DNA of 29,714 nucleotides, taken from CAYJAD01 sp964371195 (GTDB taxonomy: Bacteria > Desulfobacterota > Desulfovibrionia > Desulfovibrionales > Desulfovibrionaceae). Positions 15,314 to 22,700 of this stretch are shown here, piece by piece. Every line of letters begins with the position of its first letter. Within the stretch, counting starts at the first letter, position 1. The stretch is taken from NCBI GenBank assembly GCA_964371195.1, contig CAYJLD010000027.1, positions 1-29,714 on the forward strand. Reading direction: 5' to 3'. A program made the translations under genes and the position numbers. The notes under the pieces are model-generated. The model saw only the letters and a list, made by a program, of their open reading frames with translations, searched no databases and was not told where the DNA came from.

Positions 15314-16411
15314 CTAATCAGCATACAGTCTAAATTTTCTAAGCATTGTTTTATCATTATTTTGCTTCGACATATCCATAACTGTCCAATTATTTTTATC
15401 TCTTGCATGAACATCGGCATTATATTCTAAAAGCAATTCAACCATATCAAGGTGCCCTTCCATGTAGGCAATCATGAGTGGTGTTTTACCAATATAGTCT
15501 TTAGAAAATAATCTTAATATCTTTTTTTCGTCAAATTCTTCTAATGGATAATTTACATCAACACCTTTTTCTATCATGGCTTTGACAACTATTTTTAAGT
15601 TTTCTTTTACTGATAGCAAGAAAAATGGGTACTCATTATCATAACCGGTAGGAACCAAATTTAAATCCCGCACAAAACTGGTCTTAGTAATAATATTATG
15701 CAGCATGCGTTCATGTCTTTTGTGAAAAACAAAGTGGTATACATCTTGTTTCTCTAGTTTATTAGATGCAAGAAATTCCATCATCTGTCTTGTGGTCATG
15801 CGCGCGATTTCTTTAGATTGAGAAAGCAAAATATCATAAATTTGCTGCCTTTTGCGGTATTCGTCTCTGGTCCTTAAATGCGATGAAAATATAAATTTAG
15901 TATTGGAGCTAATGTGTGGCTCTGAAAGTACAAAATCAAAAATATCTTCTCTTTTACGATTTTTTACACTTAAATCTGCTTTATCTAAAAGATAGTGTAC
16001 AGCAAAATAATCTCTATTTTTGATAGCTAACATAAGTGGAGTAAAAGCATTTGTGGTATCAAAAGAGTTAATGTCTGCTTGATGTTTAATTAATAAACTA
16101 AGTATTTTATGATGACCATTTAGTATTGCATAATGTATAGGAGTGTAATTTTTTGAGTCATAAACATTTAAATCTGACTTTGCTTTAATAAGTAGTCTTG
16201 CAATTTCATAGTGACCATACTTGCAAGCAAGTAATAATCCAGTCTCATTATTATCATTAATGAACAATACAACAGAATCGGATTTATTTAAAAAATCCTT
16301 GATTAATGGAAGATTACCAACAGTGCAGGCTTTGAAAAAATCAGCAGGAGTCCTTTCAATAGCTTCTTGCTTTTTAGGCTTTTTTTCAAATTCTATAGGG
16401 TTTATAATCAT
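15314..16411 (-). CDS. Ankyrin-repeat protein
   Basis: A 365-residue protein with two groups of ankyrin repeats. At ~24-150 there are about four, the clearest being TGLLLACKYGHYEIARLLIK, TPIHYAILNGHHKILSLLIK and TPLMLAIKNRDYFAVHYLL. Near the end (~310-340) is a fifth, TPLMIAYMEGHLDMVELLL, followed by a degenerate one. The ~150-residue middle is charged and helical and matches no family I recognise. There is no signal peptide or membrane segment, so it is cytoplasmic or secreted by a route without a cleavable signal. Ankyrin proteins mediate protein contacts; in host-associated bacteria some are effectors, but nothing here proves that. The ATG lacks a ribosome binding site. It is a monocistronic orphan. 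Confidence 0.85.
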   Translation of the reverse strand: MIINPIEFEKKPKKQEAIERTPADFFKACTVGNLPLIKDFLNKSDSVVLFINDNNETGLLLACKYGHYEIARLLIKAKSDLNVYDSKNYTPIHYAILNGHHKILSLLIKHQADINSFDTTNAFTPLMLAIKNRDYFAVHYLLDKADLSVKNRKREDIFDFVLSEPHISSNTKFIFSSHLRTRDEYRKRQQIYDILLSQSKEIARMTTRQMMEFLASNKLEKQDVYHFVFHKRHERMLHNIITKTSFVRDLNLVPTGYDNEYPFFLLSVKENLKIVVKAMIEKGVDVNYPLEEFDEKKILRLFSKDYIGKTPLMIAYMEGHLDMVELLLEYNADVHARDKNNWTVMDMSKQNNDKTMLRKFRLYAD

Positions 16412-16436
16412 TGGACGAAGCCTGTATAATGATTGT

Positions 16437-16467
16437 TCAACAAAATCAATAACATACTCTTTGTTGA
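16437..16467. promoter_or_regulatory. Inverted repeat over the likely ankyrin-gene promoter
   Basis: Perfect 8-bp arms, tcaacaaa (16437-16444) and tttgttga (16460-16467), are separated by 15 bp, starting 26 bp upstream of the ankyrin start codon. On the minus strand a possible -35 (TTGATT) falls in this region and a -10-like TATACA lies about 10 bp before the ATG. The repeat could therefore be an operator, and the mRNA might be leaderless, which would fit the missing ribosome binding site. Confidence 0.4.
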
Positions 16468-16629
16468 GATGTTTAATATACGTTCAAGTTATATGAAGTT
16501 TCTTGATAGTGCAAGAAAAATTTTATATATACAGTATCCTAAATAAATGCTTTAAGGGTTTGCTTTATTTATGTTTAACATAGTTAATGATGATAAAATA
16601 TATAAAATAATGGTATTGTCAGTGAGGGA

Positions 16630-16657
16630 TTGACATTTTATTATTTTGAAGTATTTT
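16630..16657 (+). promoter_or_regulatory. Probable sigma-70 promoter before the structured RNA
   Basis: A perfect -35 TTGACA at 16630-16635 is followed after 16 bp by TATTTT (16652-16657), four of six -10 positions. A second -10-like element, TGCATAAT, lies at 16665-16672. Transcription would begin around 16664-16680, shortly before the closing stem of the RNA structure. Confidence 0.45.
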
Positions 16658-16664
16658 TTACTTA

Positions 16665-16897
16665 TGCATAATTGTGAGAGCAAAACTAGCTATAGCTATT
16701 GTAAGCTAACCTTGGTGCGCATTAATACCTTGGTTGGTTACTGTTATGCATTTAAGCAAGGCTTCACTTGACGTCCTGTCCTTGGGGGCAGGTTGTCCTT
16801 TGGCCTATAGCTTGATAGCTTAAAATTTCTTTTCTATCTACTATAAATCCAAATCTTACCCCCTTATCCGTACTCTTTGTGCGGATTTTTTGTTTTT
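16665..16897 (+). ncRNA. Structured RNA: leader/riboswitch candidate or small RNA such as 6S
   Basis: Between a promoter-like element and an intrinsic terminator lies a compact fold. The closing stem pairs 16688-16699 (agctat twice) with 16807-16820 (atagct twice, two-base bulge). Inside are a hairpin with ccttg/caagg (16710-16714 with 16757-16761) and gcat/atgc, and a strong hairpin at 16770-16797 with 11 pairs, one mismatch and loop ttgg. This makes a three-way junction. It resembles no riboswitch class I can name. A 6S-like RNA is possible because of the closed stem and terminator, but the core (~135 nt) is shorter than usual 6S. The redox gene starts 34 bp after the terminator, so control by attenuation is equally possible. 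Part of the closing-stem sequence is self-complementary, which weakens the evidence. Confidence 0.5.
16866..16897 (+). terminator. Intrinsic terminator/attenuator before the redox gene
   Basis: An 8-bp stem (16866-16873 with 16879-16886, one G-T pair) has a five-base loop and is followed by ttttttgttttta. It lies upstream of the 16931 gene and downstream of the structured RNA, on the same strand, so it ends that RNA or attenuates the downstream operon. Confidence 0.8.
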
Positions 16898-16930
16898 ATT
16901 TCAATTAATTATGTTTAATAAGGAAACTAC

Positions 16931-17392
16931 ATGTCAGAATTGTCAGTAAATATTCAAGAGGTGAAATCTAGGGCTGAAAAATATTATCGCGATGGTGATT
17001 TTTTTTGCTCAGAAGCAGTAGTGAAAACGATTAAAGATGTTTTTAACGCACCATTTGATGATGAGATTATTAAGCTTGCCTCCGGATTTCCTGTGGGAAT
17101 GGGAGTAGGCTGTGCTTGTGGTGCTGTAAATGGTGCTGTTATGTCCATTGGGATGTTTTTTGGCCGAAGTGAGGCCAAAAATAAAGATGTAAATAAAGCT
17201 ATGAAGTTAACCAAGGAATTGCAAAAGAAATTTCAATCTGTGCGCAAGGTTGCTTGTTGTAAAATCCTAACTAAGGGCATGTGGCATGGCACTTCAAAAC
17301 ATATGGAACATTGTATTGGAATTACTGGTGAAGTAACAGCCATGGCTACTGAAATTATTGCTCGTGAGCTTGGTTATAGTGTTAAAAAATAA
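16931..17392 (+). CDS. C_GCAxxG_C_C family putative redox protein
   Basis: A 153-residue member of the family named for its cysteine pattern (PF09719), common in anaerobes and thought to be redox active; its reaction is not established. Visible cysteines are Cys26 (FFCSEAVV), Cys61 and Cys63 in VGCACGAVNGAVMSIG, the pair Cys109-Cys110 (VACCKIL) and Cys128 (MEHCIG), with a His-rich stretch between the last ones. The glycine-rich block at 52-75 is typical. There is no signal peptide, so it is cytoplasmic. AAGGAAA precedes the ATG. It begins just after a terminator and RNA structure and is followed after 34 bp by a rhodanese, which supports a sulfur or thiol-redox role. Confidence 0.88.
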   Translation: MSELSVNIQEVKSRAEKYYRDGDFFCSEAVVKTIKDVFNAPFDDEIIKLASGFPVGMGVGCACGAVNGAVMSIGMFFGRSEAKNKDVNKAMKLTKELQKKFQSVRKVACCKILTKGMWHGTSKHMEHCIGITGEVTAMATEIIARELGYSVKK

Positions 17393-17426
17393 TAAACGCC
17401 CTATGGGGCTCAAGTTGGAGGAAAAA

Positions 17427-17828
17427 ATGTATAAATTATCATTTAAAGCCTTTTGTATGGCTCTATGTATTTGTTTAAGTCCGGTATTAGCTCTTACTAA
17501 TAGTGTAGATATTACTAGTATCGAAGCTGCAAAAATGCTTAAAGAACCTGTGGAAAATCGTGTACTTCTTGATGTGCGAACCCCAAAAGAATATGATGCA
17601 GAGCATATTCAAGGTTCGCAAATGATAGATGTTCAATCTGATGACTTTAAAAATCAAGTAGCTAAGCTTGATAAAAATGCTCCGCATATAGTTTTTTGTA
17701 GAAGTGGTAAGCGTAGTGCCAAAGCAGCAAATATTATGGAAGAGATGGGCTTTACTAATGTAAAGCATATGAAGGATGGCATTGAAGGTTGGAAAGATAA
17801 TAACCTTGGAATGATAGTTAAAAAATAA
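17427..17828 (+). CDS. Exported single-domain rhodanese-like protein
   Basis: Single-domain rhodanese of 133 residues, likely periplasmic. A signal peptide covers ~1-22 (KLSFKAFCMALCICLSPVLA, then LTNS). The rhodanese domain has LLDVRTPKEYDAEHIQGS at ~47-64 and the active-site loop CRSGKRS with the persulfide-forming Cys91, then GFTNVKHMKDGIEGW. The loop is of the length seen in sulfur-carrying single-domain enzymes. The start at 17427 is set by GGAGG five bases upstream; a longer reading from 17358 would overlap the preceding gene and hide the signal peptide. It lies 34 bp after the redox gene and is followed by a strong terminator, so the two form a short operon. The sulfur donor and acceptor are unknown. 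Confidence 0.93.
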   Translation: MYKLSFKAFCMALCICLSPVLALTNSVDITSIEAAKMLKEPVENRVLLDVRTPKEYDAEHIQGSQMIDVQSDDFKNQVAKLDKNAPHIVFCRSGKRSAKAANIMEEMGFTNVKHMKDGIEGWKDNNLGMIVKK

Positions 17829-17838
17829 CCCCTAAGAT

Positions 17839-17891
17839 GCACTGCCAATGCCAATGAATTTTAATGGCTTTGGCAGTGCTGAATATTTTTT
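17839..17891 (+). terminator. Intrinsic terminator after the rhodanese gene
   Basis: The stem pairs gcactgccaa (17839-17848) with ttggcagtgc (17870-17879), ten perfect pairs, and continues after one mismatch with gcca/tggc. A T-rich stretch (attttttaaa) follows at 17884-17891. It ends the redox-rhodanese operon. Confidence 0.82.
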
Positions 17892-18072
17892 AAAAACATT
17901 TTAACTTCTTGATAACTTGTCGATATTTTTAATTTCTTAGTTCTGCTCACCTTGCTAATCTACACCTGATCAAATAAACAATGTTGCTTGGGACTATTAT
18001 TTGCTATTAGACTTAACTTAATGTATTTCTATAAAAGCTTATGGTAAATATTGATGGATTAAGAGGTATTGT

Positions 18073-18954
18073 ATGTATGAATTGGTGCAGTTAACAGAGC
18101 ATTGTTACTATATTGAATGCCCTTCAAAAATTGGTCTTATTCGTTTAAATGATAATGAAGTATACCTCATAGATAGTGGTAATAATAAAGAAACTGGGCG
18201 CAAAGTTCGTCAGATTTTAGACGCCAATAAGTGGCAACTAATCGCTATTTATAATACCCATGCCAATGCCGACCACATTGGAGGAAATAAATATCTCAAG
18301 GCACAAACTAATTGTAATATTTATGCACCAGCCATAAATGCCGCCTTTACTAAACATCCCATATTAGAGTCCTCCTTTCTTTTTGGGGCTTACCCCCCAA
18401 AAGATTTACGTAATAAATTTTTGTTAGCTGAACCGAGTGAAGCTAAAGTATTAAATCCTCATGTATTACCAGAAGGATTAAGTTGTATTGACTTAGCTGG
18501 GCATTATTTTGATATGGTAGGTTATGAAAATGCCGATGAAGTTATATACTTAGCTGACTGCCTACTTAGTGTTGATATTTTAGATAAATATAAAATACCC
18601 TTTATCTATGATGTACAGCAATATCTTGCTACATTAGAAAAAGTTAAGGGCATGCAGGCTAAGTTTTTTGTGCCATCCCATAGCAAGGTTGAGGAAGATA
18701 TCATACCTTTAGCGCAATATAATATTGATAAAGTACATGAAGTTGCTGATAAAATTTGCACTATCTGTACTATGCCTTTAAATTTTGAGGGTATTTTGCA
18801 AAAGATCTTTAAGGACTACGACCTAAAAATGAATTTTGACCAATATGCTTTGGTTGGAGCAAGTGTGCGTGCACTATTATCTTGGTTAAAAGATACTGAT
18901 AAAATAGAAGTTATTTTTGAAGATAATTTGTTGCTCTGGCATAAAATCTCTTAA
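18073..18954 (+). CDS. Metallo-beta-lactamase-fold hydrolase
   Basis: Cytoplasmic metallo-hydrolase of 293 residues. The metal motif reads THANADHIGG (62-71): His63, Asp67 and His68 are kept, but the second histidine of HxHxDH is Asn65. Further ligands are His144 (LAGHYFDMVG), Asp162 (YLADCLLS) and His203 (VPSHSKVEED). A THxNADHIGGN form is, as far as I know, shared by a subset of uncharacterised family members, so this is probably a subfamily trait rather than damage. The last ~80 residues are helical and beyond the core. GAGG lies before the ATG. It is the first gene of a run with the methyltransferase 18 bp downstream; the substrate is unknown. Confidence 0.88.
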   Translation: MYELVQLTEHCYYIECPSKIGLIRLNDNEVYLIDSGNNKETGRKVRQILDANKWQLIAIYNTHANADHIGGNKYLKAQTNCNIYAPAINAAFTKHPILESSFLFGAYPPKDLRNKFLLAEPSEAKVLNPHVLPEGLSCIDLAGHYFDMVGYENADEVIYLADCLLSVDILDKYKIPFIYDVQQYLATLEKVKGMQAKFFVPSHSKVEEDIIPLAQYNIDKVHEVADKICTICTMPLNFEGILQKIFKDYDLKMNFDQYALVGASVRALLSWLKDTDKIEVIFEDNLLLWHKIS

Positions 18955-18972
18955 CTACTGCTGAATAAAAAT

Positions 18973-19737
18973 ATGGATACAATCATGGATAAGCAAAAGC
19001 ATGCATTACCTCCACAGACTTTGCGCTTCATGGGAGAAGATGATGAAAAATTTATATCTCTTGGTGATACTTGTGTGCAAATGATTGAATGTGCCATGCC
19101 ACTGAACTCATTAAATTCTATATTAGATATTGGCTGTGGTTATGGACGCTTAGCTCATTCCTTGTGGAGAAATGACGCATTTACTGGTACATATTACGGA
19201 TTTGATATTTTACCCAAACATATTGATTTTTGTAAGCAAAGTTTAAGCCCCTTGGGTGATTTTAATTTTTTACACTTAGATATTGCTAATGCACGTTATA
19301 ACCCTAATGGCAGTGTAACAGTGCAAGAACTGGACTTTGTAAGCATGCCTAAAGTAGATTTAGTAACATTTTATAGTGTATTTACGCATATGTATATTGA
19401 TGATATTAAGGCTTATTTAAGGCATGCGCGTAGTATTTTAAATCCTAATGGTACAATATTATTTACTGCCTTTTTGCTTGAAAATCCAGATATGCTTGAA
19501 GAAACTGCCAAATCAAGTTATCCAATGCCATATAGATTAGATGAAAATTGTTATTATTATTCTGAAAGTGATCCTTTACATGCTATTGGCTATAAAAAAT
19601 CATATCTTGAGCAAGTTGTCGCACAGGAAGGATTTGTTGATATTAAATTTATTTATGGTAGCTGGTCTGAGTTTAAGTATCAAAAAACAAAGATTGATCC
19701 TTTCCAAGACCTTTGCATAGCAAAGCTAAGTGGCTAA
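18973..19737 (+). CDS. Class I SAM-dependent methyltransferase
   Basis: A 254-residue Rossmann-fold methyltransferase. Motif I is SILDIGCGYGRLAHSL (~49-64), followed by an acidic strand end (TYYGFDILPKHI), the motif IV region VDLVTFYSVFTHMYIDD and RHARSILNPNGTILFTAF. The form is that of the family found in polysaccharide and small-molecule clusters. The acceptor is unknown. It lies 18 bp after the metallo-hydrolase and 12 bp before the giant glycosyltransferase, so all three are probably co-transcribed. A second ATG four codons on is an alternative start; neither has a clear ribosome binding site. Confidence 0.9.
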   Translation: MDTIMDKQKHALPPQTLRFMGEDDEKFISLGDTCVQMIECAMPLNSLNSILDIGCGYGRLAHSLWRNDAFTGTYYGFDILPKHIDFCKQSLSPLGDFNFLHLDIANARYNPNGSVTVQELDFVSMPKVDLVTFYSVFTHMYIDDIKAYLRHARSILNPNGTILFTAFLLENPDMLEETAKSSYPMPYRLDENCYYYSESDPLHAIGYKKSYLEQVVAQEGFVDIKFIYGSWSEFKYQKTKIDPFQDLCIAKLSG

Positions 19738-19749
19738 AAAGGTAGATTT

Positions 19750-22700
19750 ATGCTAAACCAAGTAGTGGAAAGATTTTGCTCCATATGTGGTTTTGAAGGT
19801 AGTTTTGAACTTGCAGACCCTAGGGCAAGCTTGCGCGAGAGTAGATGTCCGCAGTGTAATTCAATACGTCGCACACGTGATGTGGTTCGAGTATTATTAG
19901 ACTACGTCAATATGCAGCAAACTTTTCTCATAAATGCCTTGGATAAATTTAAAGATATACATATCTTAGAGTTTAACTCTCATGGCCCCCTACATGATGT
20001 TTTAAAAACATTGCCTCATTATGTTAGTATTTGCCTGTCACCCATGAATGAAGAACTGGGCAAGATTAAGCAAGATTTGCGATATTTAACCCTTGCTAGT
20101 GGACATGATACTCAAGGTTTTCATATTGTAATTACAGAAGATATCTTTCAATATGTAGAAGAACCTTGGCGCGCATTTAGCGAAATTCAACGTATTTTAC
20201 GCCCCAATGGCCAGCATATTTTTACTGTACCATTACAATGCGGATATAAGACTAGGTCACGTGCTACGAGAAATGCCAATGGTGAGATTATTAATGAGTG
20301 CTTGCCCTTATTGCATGATATAAATGCTGAAAATAAATTTGTTTTTACTGACTTTGGCGATGATTTACAAGATTTGCTCTCGAAAAATGGCATATCTTGC
20401 GACATGGCTATTGATGTAAAGTTTTATGAATCTAGTCAAATTCCCTATATAACAGAACAAAAAGATTTAGATCGCTATAATTTTTTTAAGTCGCGCCAAA
20501 AATTACAAAATTATATGCTATATAATTCTATGGTATTTAAGACCCATGCTGAGCAACAAACTGTAGTAAAAAATGATAATATACGCATTGAATTTCAAGA
20601 CTTTACTAATACCTTGCAAGTTGGGTTATGTGTAGATAGCTTTGATGCTAATTATATAAATGGCTTAAATATTAACAGTATTCGTGCCGAGCAAGCATAT
20701 TTTTGTGGTAAGAATACATGGGCATTTGACATTAGCCTAACACTTAGCACAGGCCAACCTTTAATATTCTTTATGATACAAGCCTATGTGGGTGATTTTT
20801 CAACTCTTATTTTTCCATCTATGTTGCAAAACTCTAAATATTTATCGGACTTTGTGGAAAAATATTTATCAAAATATATTAGCAAGTTTAGTGTAAAAAA
20901 TGATCCAATTTTTTGGGATGCCGAGGCTAATGTGATGGAGCCAACACGCATGATACAATGCTTTGGTTCTCTTCCATATAATACAATTATGCCTAGGTTA
21001 AAGCGTTTTAATTTTGTGGCAAGTCAAGTATCTAAAAACACAACTCAGACTTGTTTAGACGTGGGGTGTGATAGCGGTTATGGTTTAGCTTATTTAAGTC
21101 AGCTACTTCCTTTAGAAGGTTTAGGGATTAGTACTTCGAGCCATGAAGTGTGCAATGCTAAGTTAGCCTACACTAAGCTTAATTGGCTGGAGCAAGATGT
21201 AAATTCACTCTTTAATATAGATGACTTACAATTTAAGCATTACTCAATTATTACTTGTTTTGATTGTATTGAGTTTATTGAAGATGCACACTTAGCTATG
21301 GACTTTGTAAAAAAGCATTTACATGGTACTGGTGAATTTTTTATTTCTTTTGTAAATTCAGATGTATATGCTTTGGATACGCATGCGTTTAAGCGTAAAT
21401 ACTCATTCTTGCAAATGCGAACTTTGCTCGAAGAGCATTTTGAACAGGTAGATTATTTTTTTCAAGATGATATTGTGGCTGATTTGTCTGAGCGTTTTAT
21501 TGTTAAATCTGAAGAAAATCCAGCAGCAAGATTTTGGATTGCGCGTTGCAAAATAGCTAGAGAAATAAAACGTAAGCCATGTAAGTTAAGTATTATCATG
21601 CCTTTATATAATAAGTTTTCCTATACGAAGGTTGCAGTTGATAATATATATGCAACCATGCCAGATAATCTGTCTTGGGAGCTAATTTTAATTGATAATG
21701 CTAGCAGTGATGAAACCATTAATTATATGCCCAAGGATGAAAGGACATATATACATAGAAATATGATTAATGAGGGCTTTGCTAAGGCTTCTAATCAAGG
21801 TGCCATGCTGGCCAAGGGCGAAATATTAATTTTCTTAAATAATGATACAGAGGTACAAGTCGGTTGGGTGGAGGCTATTGTTGATGAGCTTAGTAAGCAT
21901 GCCAGCACAGGTTTAGTGTCTGGGCGTTTGCTCTATCCTGACGGCACTATACAGCATGCAGGTGTTGTTATCGGTGGTGATTTATTGCCATATCATATTT
22001 ATAGAGGGCTTGATGCCAATGACCCCTTGGTGCTAAATAGACAATCTTATCCAGTGCTTACTGGGGCATGCCTTGGGGCACGAAGCAAAGAGTTTTTTAA
22101 TATAGGCATGTTTGATGAGGCTTTTGTTAATGGGCATGAAGACATTGACCTATGTATACGTTATAGAAATCAAGGTTTTACATGCGTATATCGTCCAGAT
22201 TGTGTGGTCATTCATCATGAAAGTGTTAGTGAAGGGCGTATGGATTCACGCCATGAAAATGTACATAGAACTTTTAACAAATCACGCGAATGGCTAATCC
22301 AAGATGATTTTGAATATAAGGCACTTCCTATATTTAGTGAGCAATTTCATGAGCATAAAAAAAATATTGCCTTAAAGGTTGGTGTGTTTGACAGGAAGAC
22401 AAAAGGCTGGGGTGATATCTTTTTTGCCGAGTGCTTTGCTAAAGAATTGGTGCGTAAAGGGCATACTTGTGCTATTCATTGTTTAAATGAGTGGGGTAGG
22501 GATGATAAAGATGTGGATATAGTTATTCATATTAAAGGATTATCTTATTATTATCCAAAGCCTTGGAATATAAATATAATGTGGATGATAAACCATCCTG
22601 AATTACATACTGATGAAGAATTAGAACGCTATGATGCCATATGTGTGGCTTCAGAAAACTATGCTCATGTTTTACGTCAAAGAATTGCGAAACCTGTTTT

